This document shows positions 14,651-21,710 of a stretch of 23,007 nt of DNA, piece after piece. The stretch spans positions 9,763-32,769 of the forward strand of contig DCZG01000100.1 of NCBI GenBank assembly GCA_002331575.1. Direction: 5' to 3'. The position numbers were made by a program, and so were the translations under genes. Position 1 is the first letter of the stretch. Each line of letters opens with the position of its first letter. Below the pieces are notes generated by a model, which saw only the letters and a list, made by a program, of their open reading frames with translations, made no database searches and was not told the origin of the DNA. Source of the DNA: Atopobium sp. UBA2090. Its GTDB lineage: Bacteria > Actinomycetota > Coriobacteriia > Coriobacteriales > Atopobiaceae.

Positions 14651-15649
14651 CTATCGTCCCCACCTGAGGGCCGCGGTCTGGACGGGCGCGTCCCACAGCC
14701 TGAGCATCTCGTCATCGGCAGCGAGCAGGGTGAGGGAGCACCCGGCCATGTCGAGCGAGGTGATGTAGTTTCCGACGAGGTTCCTGGCGATGCTGACCCC
14801 GTTCTTCTGGAGCAGCGCCGCCACCTCGCCGTACATGAGGTAGAGCTCGATGAGCGGCGAGGCTCCCATTCCGTTGAGCATCGCGATGACGGGGCTGGAC
14901 GAGAAGTCCATGTCGCCGAGAATCGGGTTGACGAGCTTGGCCGCGATCTCCCTCGCGCTCGCCATCTTCTCGCGCTGGCGCCCCGGCTCTCCGTGGATGC
15001 CAATGCCGATCTCCATCTCGTCGTCGGGCAGGTCGAAGGTGGGCCTGCCAGCGGTCGAAACGGTGCAGCTCGTGAGAGCCATGCCCATCGAGCGGCCCCT
15101 TGAGTTGACCCGCTGCGCGATGTCCCGAACGTCGACGAGCGAGCGCCCCTCCTCGGCCGCCGCGCCGGCGATCTTCTCAAGAAGGACCGTGACGCCGACG
15201 CCCCTGCGGCCTGCCGTGTAGAGCGAGTCCTCGACCGCTACGTCGTCGTTGGTGACGACCGTCTCGACCTCGATGCCCGACTCGGCGGCGACGAGCTCCG
15301 CTGCCATGTCGAAGTTCATGACGTCGCCCGTGTAGTTCTTGACGATGTGGAGCACGCCGGCGCCTGCATCGACGGCCAAGGTGGCAGCCTCGATGCGGTC
15401 GGGGGTCGGAGACGTGAACACCTCGCCTGCACAGGCGGCGTCGAGCATGCCATAACCCACGTAGCCGCTGTGCAGGGGCTCATGGCCTGAGCCGCCGCCC
15501 GAGACGAGCGCGACCTTCCCATGGTCTTTCGGCTGCGCGCGGAGCACCACACGGTGCTCGTGGTCGACCCTCACGTTGTGGTTGCTCGCCTCGATGCCGA
15601 CCAACGCCTCGTCGACCACGTTCTCAGGATCGTTGATGAGCTTCTTCAT
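14651..15649 (-). CDS. dhaK: DhaK, dihydroxyacetone-binding subunit
   Basis: A 332-residue subunit that binds dihydroxyacetone covalently and receives phosphate from DhaL, giving dihydroxyacetone phosphate for glycolysis. Visible landmarks are GGGSGHEP (51-58; His56), KNYTGDVMNFD (104-114; Asp109) and GIGIHGEPG (215-223), where His219 forms the hemiaminal bond with the substrate. Length and motifs are normal for a PTS-type DhaK, not the ATP-dependent fused kinase. A GAGAAGAGAG region upstream of ATG 15649 is the likely ribosome binding site. It leads dhaKLM. No glycerol dehydrogenase, facilitator or DhaR/DhaQ-type regulator is present in the window. Confidence 0.96.
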   Translation of the reverse strand: MKKLINDPENVVDEALVGIEASNHNVRVDHEHRVVLRAQPKDHGKVALVSGGGSGHEPLHSGYVGYGMLDAACAGEVFTSPTPDRIEAATLAVDAGAGVLHIVKNYTGDVMNFDMAAELVAAESGIEVETVVTNDDVAVEDSLYTAGRRGVGVTVLLEKIAGAAAEEGRSLVDVRDIAQRVNSRGRSMGMALTSCTVSTAGRPTFDLPDDEMEIGIGIHGEPGRQREKMASAREIAAKLVNPILGDMDFSSSPVIAMLNGMGASPLIELYLMYGEVAALLQKNGVSIARNLVGNYITSLDMAGCSLTLLAADDEMLRLWDAPVQTAALRWGR

Positions 15650-16092
15650 GACCGGGCTCTCTTCTCATCCGTGCCGTCCGCCAGTCCCATGCCGGTGGGA
15701 GACCCTCTCGTCTCGTGTCACGCGATCGTGCCCCGCGTTCTTCTCGCCCTGCTGGTTCCAGAAATGGGCTGAAGAAGAGGGCTTGTATTATTAAACGTTA
15801 TGTCAAGCAAGGCGTTCGACAATAACCGCGTGGTGTTGCTCCTGGTCGACAAGCGGATGCCATGGGACATGCCGAGATTTCATAGGGTCCTCCGCCATCA
15901 GGGAAGCATCCCGACGGCTGCTTTCCTGTGAACTCTGGTTTGTTGCTGTGCGGAACGCCTGAAATATTTCCGCGCCTTACGGCCTTCGGTTTATGATGCC
16001 GAGCATCACCGAGTAGCACGCAATTGGCTCGCCATCCCTTATCTTTGTGAGCATGGTGGGTTGCGTGTGATGTCGGCGCACAGTATCCTTCA
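15650..16092. other. Intergenic region without a supported gene
   Basis: About 440 bases between the divergent dhaK and toxin-antitoxin genes. An AT-rich patch at 15783-15810 has TTGACA on the minus strand (15808-15803) and TAATAC ten bases further, too close for a standard promoter pair, though dhaK transcription may start near here. A small hairpin, TGATGC-CGA-GCATCA, lies at 15994-16008. A 43-codon plus-strand frame at 15800 has no ribosome binding site. I see nothing else definite. Confidence 0.5.
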
Positions 16093-16122
16093 TTGAGAGA
16101 ATTGACGTGCAATGTATATACA
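16093..16122 (+). promoter_or_regulatory. Promoter and palindromic operator of the toxin-antitoxin pair
   Basis: TTGAGA (16093-16098) is followed after 16 bases by TATATA (16115-16120), or after 18 by TATACA. The minus-10 is embedded in the perfect palindrome TGTATATACA (16113-16122). An antitoxin binding there would block RNA polymerase, the usual autoregulation of RelBE-type operons. The antitoxin ATG is 33 bases downstream. Confidence 0.6.
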
Positions 16123-16154
16123 ATGTAACGCAACGAGGTAAAGAGGAGATACCC

Positions 16155-16451
16155 ATGGCAAAGACCGCTGTCATCAACGCGCGCATTGACCCTGTGGTGA
16201 AGGAGCGTGCAGAGGGAATTTTGTCGGAGCTTGGCATCTCCGCTTCGGGTGCGATTACCATTTTTTATACCCAGGTCGTCCTGCATGGGGGACTTCCCTT
16301 TGCAGTCGCGCTTCCGCCAAACGACGTGCGTTCGATGAGCGCCGCTCAGCTGGATGATGAGCTTGCGCTTGGATATTCCGATGCTGTGTCCGGAAATGTG
16401 AAGGATGCGGAGGAGGTCTTCTCGAACATTTTGGGAGCTGATGCTCGATGA
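16155..16451 (+). CDS. RelB/DinJ-family antitoxin
   Basis: A 98-residue protein with the RelB/DinJ N-terminal ribbon-helix-helix: MAKTAVINARIDPVVKERA, then GILSELGISASGAITIFYTQ and VVLHGGLPF, a very characteristic family pattern. The N-terminus dimerises and binds the operator, and the more acidic C-terminus (SAAQLDDELALGYSDAVSG onward) should wrap the toxin. ATG 16155 has AGAGGAGA just upstream; an earlier in-frame ATG (16107) overlaps the promoter and is rejected. Its stop overlaps the toxin start as ATGA, so production is coupled with antitoxin first. Confidence 0.92.
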   Translation: MAKTAVINARIDPVVKERAEGILSELGISASGAITIFYTQVVLHGGLPFAVALPPNDVRSMSAAQLDDELALGYSDAVSGNVKDAEEVFSNILGADAR

Positions 16452-16786
16452 CCTATCAGGTGCTTTTGACCTTCCGTGCCGAGGCTGACCTTCGTGGAAT
16501 CTATTCATACATTGGATCGGCGCTCCTCTCACCAGAGAATGCTGCCGGACAGGTAAGTCGCATCCGAAAGTCCATTGAGGGGCTTGCCGTGTTCCCGCTT
16601 CGCTTCCGGCTCTATGATCGCGAACCGTGGCGCACTCGTGGGCTGCGAATCCTGCGGGTAGACAACTACCTCGTGTTCTATGTTGTGGATGAAATGAAGA
16701 CCGTCGTAACCGTTATCAGGGTGATGTACGGGGGCATGGATCTAGACTCCGAGCTCGCGGTGGAGACGCTCCCTTCCTCGGAGTAG
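16448..16786 (+). CDS. RelE/ParE-superfamily toxin
   Basis: A 112-residue protein of the RelE/ParE fold. The N-terminal helices carry FRAEADLRGIYSYIG, the centre has basic residues in PLRFRLYDREPWRTRGLRIL, and the C-terminal strands read VDNYLVFYVVDEMKTVVTVI, then RVMYGGMD, the standard end of this family. RelE members cut mRNA on the ribosome and ParE members inhibit gyrase; the sequence alone does not decide which. The ATG overlaps the antitoxin stop. The pair lies between the dha operon and the hydrogenase-maturation cluster with no other mobile sequence beside it. Confidence 0.9.
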   Translation: MTYQVLLTFRAEADLRGIYSYIGSALLSPENAAGQVSRIRKSIEGLAVFPLRFRLYDREPWRTRGLRILRVDNYLVFYVVDEMKTVVTVIRVMYGGMDLDSELAVETLPSSE

Positions 16787-16867
16787 CCGCTGGGGTTCAG
16801 GCTGGCTGGGCAGCGACTGCGCTTTGACGAAACGCCTCCCGTGCCAAACCCGCGTGTTCGTCGAATG

Positions 16868-16910
16868 TTGTCACACGACAAGCATATACGCGCCGCGTCA
16901 TGGGTAGTAT
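16868..16910 (+). promoter_or_regulatory. Candidate CRP/FNR-type promoter of the hyd-nif-like operon
   Basis: TTGTC-N4-GACAA (16868-16872 and 16877-16881) has the 5-4-5 architecture of CRP/FNR-family sites such as TTGAT-N4-ATCAA. A minus-10-like TAGTAT is at 16905-16910. If transcription starts near 16917 the palindrome is centred at about -42, the class II activator position. The first gene of the operon starts at 16996. The binding protein is not known. Confidence 0.45.
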
Positions 16911-16995
16911 CATGGACAAGGTTCCGGGATGGTCACGCGTCCATCTCGGGCGAGAAATCTGACGTTGAAAGTCAATTGAGACGGAAGAGGAATCC

Positions 16996-17268
16996 ATGAA
17001 GACGCGCGTTGCAGCACTGAGCATCATCGTCGACGACCCTGAGTCTGTCGAGAAGATCAACGATGAGCTTCACAAGGTCAGGTCCTACGTCGTCGGGCGC
17101 ATGGGCATTCCCTACTCCAGGCGAGGCATCAGCATCATCAGCCTGGTCATCGATGCCCCCCAAGACGTCATCAGCTCCGTCGCCGGCAAGGTCGGCGCGC
17201 TCGACGGAGTGAGCGTCAAGGTGGCGTACTCCGCCTATGAGTTCGAAGACGGCGCCGACGGCGAATAG
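16996..17268 (+). CDS. TM1266-type iron-only hydrogenase system regulator
   Basis: A 90-residue ACT/NikR-C-like small protein matching the family found beside [FeFe]-hydrogenase maturation genes and named after Thermotoga TM1266. Family landmarks are AALSIIVDDPESVEKIN near the start, the block YVVGRMGIPYSRRGISIIS, and VIDAPQDVISSVAGKVGALD followed by GVSVKVAYS. No DNA-binding domain is visible, so its regulatory role is a family assumption. ATG 16996 follows GAAGAGGAATCC. It is the first gene of the cluster, 36 bases before hydE, downstream of a CRP/FNR-like palindrome. Confidence 0.9.
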   Translation: MKTRVAALSIIVDDPESVEKINDELHKVRSYVVGRMGIPYSRRGISIISLVIDAPQDVISSVAGKVGALDGVSVKVAYSAYEFEDGADGE

Positions 17269-17304
17269 CCGTCCCCCTTCCAGGCAACAGGCCTCTCCGA
17301 AACC

Positions 17305-18387
17305 ATGGACACGACACGTGACCTGTTGGTCCGTCTCGAGGCGGAGCATGAGCTCTCCCGCGAGGAGTGGATCAACCTCATCGACAACCGAACGAACGAG
17401 GACGAGTCGTACGCGGCGACCCGCGCGCGCGACGTCGCACACGGCATCTTCGGCGATGCCGTCTACCTGCGGGGCATCGTCGAGTTCACCAACATCTGCA
17501 AGAACGACTGCCTCTACTGCGGGCTTCGCCGCTCGAACGCCGGCCAGCATCGCTACCGCCTCTCCCCGGAGCGGATCCTCGACTGCTGCGAGAGCGGCTA
17601 CGAGCTCGGCTTTAGGACCTTCGTCCTCCAGGGCGGCGAGGACGCGTGGTTTGCCGACGAGCACATGGTGCCCATCGTGGCATCCATCAGGGAGCGGTTC
17701 CCCGACTGCGCGGTGACCCTCTCCCTCGGCGAGCGCTCCCACGAGAGCTATCAGGCGCTCTTCGACGCGGGCGCGGACCGCTACCTGCTGCGCCACGAGA
17801 CGGCCTCGGCCGACCACTACGCACGCCTGCACCCCGCCGACATGAGCTTCGAGAACCGCATGCGCTGCCTCGTCGACCTCCGCGAGATCGGCTACCAGGT
17901 GGGTGCCGGCATGATGGTGGGGAGTCCCTTCCAGACCACCGCCGACCTCGCTGCCGACATGCTGTTCATGGCGGAGTTCCGGCCGCAGATGGTGGGCATG
18001 GGACCCTTCATTCCCCATCACGCCACCCCCTTCGCCGACCGGCAGCCCGGCACCCTCGCTGACACGCTCTTCCTTCTCAGCTGCGTTCGTCTCATGCTGC
18101 CGAACGTGCTGCTCCCCGCCACCACCGCATTGGGCACGATCGCGCCAGGCGGTCGGGAGCAGGGAGTGCTCGCTGGCGCGAACGTGATCATGCCCACGCT
18201 CACCCCGACGGAGAACCGCAGCGACTACCTGCTCTACGACAACAAGATCTGCATCACCGACCGTGCCGAGACCTGCATCGGCTGCATGGGCCGACGCATG
18301 GCGTCCATCGGCTATCGCGTCGTGGTCGGACGTGGTGACGCGCCGGGCTTCGGCCCTCATGGCGACGTCTCGAGGAAGGGAAACTGA
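17305..18387 (+). CDS. hydE: HydE, radical SAM maturase of the [FeFe]-hydrogenase H-cluster
   Basis: A 360-residue radical SAM enzyme. The CxxxCxxC cluster-binding motif is Cys65, Cys69 and Cys72 within FTNICKNDCLYCGLRRSN. The C-terminal second-cluster cysteines typical of HydE are Cys316, Cys324 and Cys327 (ICITDRAETCIGCMGRR), with the same 7-2 spacing as Thermotoga HydE. HydE processes an Fe(CO)2(CN)-cysteine precursor made by HydG on the way to the diiron subcluster (established knowledge). Length is normal. Start ATG 17305 has no clear Shine-Dalgarno sequence, so it may depend on translation of the preceding gene. HydF follows after one base. HydG is not in the window. Confidence 0.95.
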   Translation: MDTTRDLLVRLEAEHELSREEWINLIDNRTNEDESYAATRARDVAHGIFGDAVYLRGIVEFTNICKNDCLYCGLRRSNAGQHRYRLSPERILDCCESGYELGFRTFVLQGGEDAWFADEHMVPIVASIRERFPDCAVTLSLGERSHESYQALFDAGADRYLLRHETASADHYARLHPADMSFENRMRCLVDLREIGYQVGAGMMVGSPFQTTADLAADMLFMAEFRPQMVGMGPFIPHHATPFADRQPGTLADTLFLLSCVRLMLPNVLLPATTALGTIAPGGREQGVLAGANVIMPTLTPTENRSDYLLYDNKICITDRAETCIGCMGRRMASIGYRVVVGRGDAPGFGPHGDVSRKGN

Positions 18388-18388
18388 C

Positions 18389-19597
18389 ATGGGACTGACT
18401 GACACGCCCTCGAGCGAGAGGGTCCACATCGGGTTCTTCGGTCTGCGGAACGCGGGCAAGTCGAGCCTGGTCAACGCAGTGACGGGTCAGGACCTCTCCG
18501 TGGTCTCGGACACGCTCGGCACGACGACCGATCCCGTCTCGAAGGCGATGGAGATCCTGCCCCTGGGGCCGGTGGTCGTCATCGACACCCCGGGCTTCGA
18601 CGACACGGGCGCGCTCGGCGAGCAGCGCGTGGCGCGGGCGCGGCGCGTGCTCGACCGCACCGACGTGGCCGTCCTCGTGACCGACGCGACGAGGCCGCTC
18701 GCTCCCTCCGAGGCCGAGCTCGTCGGTCTGTTCGAGCGCCGTGGCCTGCCCTACCTCGTCGTTCGCAACAAGTGCGACCTTCTCGACAAGGACAGCCGGC
18801 CCTCCCCGGGAGCGCACGAGGCCTATGCGAGCGCCGTCACCCTCGAGGGGATCCAGGAGCTCAAGGAGCGTCTCGCCCGTCTCACCACCAATGAGGCGCT
18901 CGACTCGCGCATCGTGGGCGACCTGCTCTCGCCAGGCGACGTGGTCGTGCTCGTGACCCCGATCGACACGGCCGCGCCCAAGGGCAGGATGATCCTCCCG
19001 CAGCAGCAGACGATCCGCGACGTGCTCGACGCGCAGGCGGTGAACCTCGTCACCCGCGAGGACCAGCTCGCCGGGGCGCTCGCCTCGCTCGTCACGCCGC
19101 CCCGCATGGTCGTTACCGACAGCCAGGCCTTCGGGTTCGTCTCGAAGGTCGTGCCGCTCTCGGTGCCCCTGACCTCCTTCTCCATCCTCATGGCCCGCCA
19201 CAAGGGATTCCTTCGCGACGCCGTTGCCGGAGCGTCGGCGCTCGGCCGCCTGACCGATGGGTCGCGCGTCCTCATCTCGGAGGGCTGCACGCACCACCGT
19301 CAGTGCAAGGACATCGGGACCGTGAAGCTCCCCATGTGGCTGCACGACTACACCGGCGCGGACCTCGACCTCCGCTACACCTCGGGAGGGGAGTTCCCGA
19401 CCGACCTCACGGGCATCGACCTGGTGCTCCACTGCGGCGCCTGCATGCTCAACGAGGCCGAGGTCACGAGCAGGCGGAATCGCGCGCGGGAGCAGGGCGT
19501 CCCCTTCACCAACTACGGCATCGCCATCGCGCAGATGCACGGCATCCTGCGCCGGAGCCTCGAGCTGTTCCCCGACGTTCTCGCAGAGCTGGGGTGA
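18389..19597 (+). CDS. hydF: HydF, GTPase scaffold for H-cluster assembly
   Basis: A 402-residue GTPase. The G-domain has P-loop GLRNAGKSS (18-26), the TTTDPVSKA switch, DTPGFDDTG and the NKCD base-recognition motif. The C-terminal iron-sulfur domain has the HydF set CTHH (Cys300, His302) and HCGAC (Cys349, Cys352), followed by NYGIAIAQMHG. HydF carries the immature diiron cluster and hands it to apo-HydA (established). ATG 18389 begins one base after the hydE stop with AGGAAGGG upstream; earlier in-frame starts lie within hydE and are rejected. The NifH-like gene follows after four bases. All catalytic and ligand residues I can identify are present. Confidence 0.95.
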   Translation: MGLTDTPSSERVHIGFFGLRNAGKSSLVNAVTGQDLSVVSDTLGTTTDPVSKAMEILPLGPVVVIDTPGFDDTGALGEQRVARARRVLDRTDVAVLVTDATRPLAPSEAELVGLFERRGLPYLVVRNKCDLLDKDSRPSPGAHEAYASAVTLEGIQELKERLARLTTNEALDSRIVGDLLSPGDVVVLVTPIDTAAPKGRMILPQQQTIRDVLDAQAVNLVTREDQLAGALASLVTPPRMVVTDSQAFGFVSKVVPLSVPLTSFSILMARHKGFLRDAVAGASALGRLTDGSRVLISEGCTHHRQCKDIGTVKLPMWLHDYTGADLDLRYTSGGEFPTDLTGIDLVLHCGACMLNEAEVTSRRNRAREQGVPFTNYGIAIAQMHGILRRSLELFPDVLAELG

Positions 19598-19601
19598 TCG
19601 C

Positions 19602-20411
19602 ATGCTGAAGATTGCCATCTACGGCAAGGGCGGCATCGGCAAGTCGACCGTCACGGCCAACCTCGCGGCCGCGTTCGCCCTCTCTGGCCTGCGGGTCATT
19701 CAGATCGGCTGCGACCCCAAGGCCGACTCGACCATCAACCTCCTCGGCGGCATGCCGCTTCAGCCGGTCATGGACTTCATGCGTGAGCACGACGCCGACC
19801 CCGAGCTCGACGACATCATGCGTGTGGGCTTCGGCGGCGTGCGCTGCATCGAGACGGGCGGGCCCACGCCCGGCCTGGGCTGCGCGGGACGCGGCATCGT
19901 GACGACCTTCAGCCTGCTCGAGGACCTCGACCTCTTTGGGCGCGAGAAGCCCGACGTGGTCCTCTTCGACGTGCTCGGCGACGTCGTGTGCGGCGGCTTC
20001 GCGGCCCCCATCCGCGAGGGCTATGCCGACGAGATCCTGATCGTGACCTCGGGCGAGAAGATGTCGCTCTATGCTGCGGAGAACATCTCCAAGGCGGTCG
20101 ACAACTTCTCGGACCGAAACTACGCGCAGGTGAGAGGCATCGTCTTCAACCGGAGGAACGTGCCTGGCGAGGAGGACAAGGTCCGTGCCTTCGCTGACGC
20201 CCACGGCTTCCAGATCGTGGCCGACATCCCGCGGAGCGATGACATCAACCGCTTCGAGGAGGAGGGCACAACCGTCGTCGAGGGTGACCCCAATCTCCCG
20301 CTGAGCCACAGGTTCGCCGAGCTCGCGGCTTTTCTCGCTCAAGACGCCGGACGGGATGGCGAGCCTTCTCGCTCGACCTTCGCCTGCGCGGCATGCGGGG
20401 AGGTGGGCTAG
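19602..20411 (+). CDS. NifH-like ATP-dependent iron protein (nitrogenase-like reductase component)
   Basis: A 269-residue homologue of nitrogenase Fe protein, also related to BchL and CfbC. It has Walker A YGKGGIGKST (7-16), GCDPKADST (36-44), the first cluster cysteine Cys94 in GPTPGLGCAGRG, and the second cluster cysteine Cys130 in DVLGDVVCGGFAAPIRE. One [4Fe-4S] cluster bridged in a homodimer is therefore expected. The protein should donate electrons with ATP hydrolysis to the D/K-like pair downstream. The C-terminus has an additional CAAC (Cys262, Cys265) not usual in NifH. It starts four bases after hydF and ends three bases before the D-like gene. I give no symbol because nifH would imply nitrogen fixation, which the partner subunits do not support. 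Confidence 0.92.
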   Translation: MLKIAIYGKGGIGKSTVTANLAAAFALSGLRVIQIGCDPKADSTINLLGGMPLQPVMDFMREHDADPELDDIMRVGFGGVRCIETGGPTPGLGCAGRGIVTTFSLLEDLDLFGREKPDVVLFDVLGDVVCGGFAAPIREGYADEILIVTSGEKMSLYAAENISKAVDNFSDRNYAQVRGIVFNRRNVPGEEDKVRAFADAHGFQIVADIPRSDDINRFEEEGTTVVEGDPNLPLSHRFAELAAFLAQDAGRDGEPSRSTFACAACGEVG

Positions 20412-20414
20412 ACG

Positions 20415-21710
20415 ATGGCCGGAGAGCCCTTCAGCATCACGGTGGGCGAGCTCGCGCGACGGGGGAGGACTGACATTCCCGACCACTTCGTGCCCGCGTG
20501 CCACCTCATCTACAGCTCGCCCGCGACGATCTCGTACAACTCGCCCGGTGCGCTCGGCTTCGGCGTGAAGCGCGCCGCCCTCGTCATCCCAGAGTCGGTC
20601 ATGCTGCTCGTCTCGCCCGACGGCTGCGCACGCAACTCCACGGTGCTCAGCAGCGAGGAGGGCTACGCCGACCGCCTCTTCTACCTGCTCATGAGCGAGA
20701 GCGACCTCGTCACGGGCAACCACCTCTCGAAGATTCCCGAGGCCATCGAGGAGATCCTCTCGGTGTGCGACCCGGCACCGAAGGTCGTCGTGGTCTGCAT
20801 CACCTGCGTGGACGCCCTCATGGGCACCGACCTCGAGCGGGTGTGCCGCGCCGCCCAGGAGCGCTGCGGCGTGCTCGTGGTACCGAGCTACATGTACGCC
20901 CTCGAGCGCGAGGGGCGGCGCCCGCCCATGTCGGCGATCAGGACCACGATCTACTCGCTGCTCGAACGGCTCGAGGTCGAGCCGACCACCGTGAACCTCA
21001 TGGGCTTCTTCACGCCCCTCGAGCCCACGAGCGAGCTCTTCTCGCTCCTGGCGGCGGCAGGCGTGCGCCGCGTGAACCAGGTCTCGGCCGCCCGGACCCT
21101 CGACGAGTACCGTGCGATGGGCGCGGCGAACTTCAACCTCGTCCTCGACCCGGAGTCGCGGGCCGCCGCAGAGGACCTGCGCGTGCGGCTCGGCATGCCC
21201 TACGTCGAGCTCGCGCGCCTCTACGACCCCGAGCGCATCCATCACCAGTACCATCTCTTCTTCAGAGGCGTTGGCCTGCGCTTTGACGACGCCCCCTACC
21301 TCGAGCAAGCTCGTCTCGCCTGTCGTCGCTTCGCCGAGCGTCACGCGGGCACCACCTTCGCCGTGGGCGAGATGTGCAACGCGAACCCCTTCGAGCTCTC
21401 GGCGTTTCTCGTCTCGCTCGGCATGGAGGTGCGCGCCGTCTACTCCAACGTGACGGCCGACCAGTACCCCCTCCTCGAGCGGCTCGCCGCCGTGTCGCCG
21501 CAGACGCGGGTCTACGCAGGCATCTCGCCGACGATGGTCGGCTATGCCGAGGGCGTCCACGTCGACGCGAGCATCGGCAAGGACGCGGGCGTGTACTGCC
21601 CCGACTCGGTGAACGTGGCGTGGAACGGCGAGAACCAGCCCTTCGGCTACCAGGGCGTCATCGACCTTCTCGCCGAGCTGTCCCGTGCGCTCGAGGGAGG
21701 TGCGGCATGA
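20415..21710 (+). CDS. NifD-like catalytic subunit of a nitrogenase-like enzyme
   Basis: A 431-residue member of the nitrogenase component 1 superfamily. Three cysteines sit where P-cluster-type ligands occur: Cys29 (VPACHLI), Cys71 (SPDGCARNS) and Cys131 (CITCVDALMGTDLE, parallel to the Cys-P-x-x-x-I-G-D-D block of NifD). Further family features are MSESDLVTGNHLSKIPEAI and VGEMCNANPFELSAFLVSLG. The C-terminal stretch NVAWNGENQPFGYQG (about 400-414) aligns by eye with the MHSWDYSG...GYDG region of NifD but has no histidine there, so no canonical FeMo-cofactor site is expected. Shorter than NifD (about 480-490). It is translationally coupled to the next gene by ATGA. Substrate unknown; an H-cluster-related or other metallocofactor reaction is inferred from context. 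Confidence 0.88.
   Translation: MAGEPFSITVGELARRGRTDIPDHFVPACHLIYSSPATISYNSPGALGFGVKRAALVIPESVMLLVSPDGCARNSTVLSSEEGYADRLFYLLMSESDLVTGNHLSKIPEAIEEILSVCDPAPKVVVVCITCVDALMGTDLERVCRAAQERCGVLVVPSYMYALEREGRRPPMSAIRTTIYSLLERLEVEPTTVNLMGFFTPLEPTSELFSLLAAAGVRRVNQVSAARTLDEYRAMGAANFNLVLDPESRAAAEDLRVRLGMPYVELARLYDPERIHHQYHLFFRGVGLRFDDAPYLEQARLACRRFAERHAGTTFAVGEMCNANPFELSAFLVSLGMEVRAVYSNVTADQYPLLERLAAVSPQTRVYAGISPTMVGYAEGVHVDASIGKDAGVYCPDSVNVAWNGENQPFGYQGVIDLLAELSRALEGGAA

Noticed and set aside
15800..15931. 43-codon plus-strand frame between dhaK and the antitoxin
   Set aside because: No ribosome binding site, an AT-rich upstream patch that reads more like a promoter area, and no family resemblance. Could be a gene remnant but is not supportable.
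16972..18474. 500-codon open frame antisense to the TM1266-like gene, hydE and the start of hydF
   Set aside because: It is a by-product of GC-rich codon bias. The protein is low-complexity, rich in Ala, Val, His and Asp, and lacks a ribosome binding site, while the plus-strand frames encode well-known enzymes.
18254..19618. 454-codon open frame antisense to hydF
   Set aside because: Same cause as above; the plus-strand gene has a P-loop, NKCD and all HydF cluster ligands.
19506..21560. 684-codon open frame antisense to the NifH-like and NifD-like genes
   Set aside because: The peptide is His/Arg/Glu-rich and matches no family pattern. The opposite strand has Walker A and conserved cysteines.
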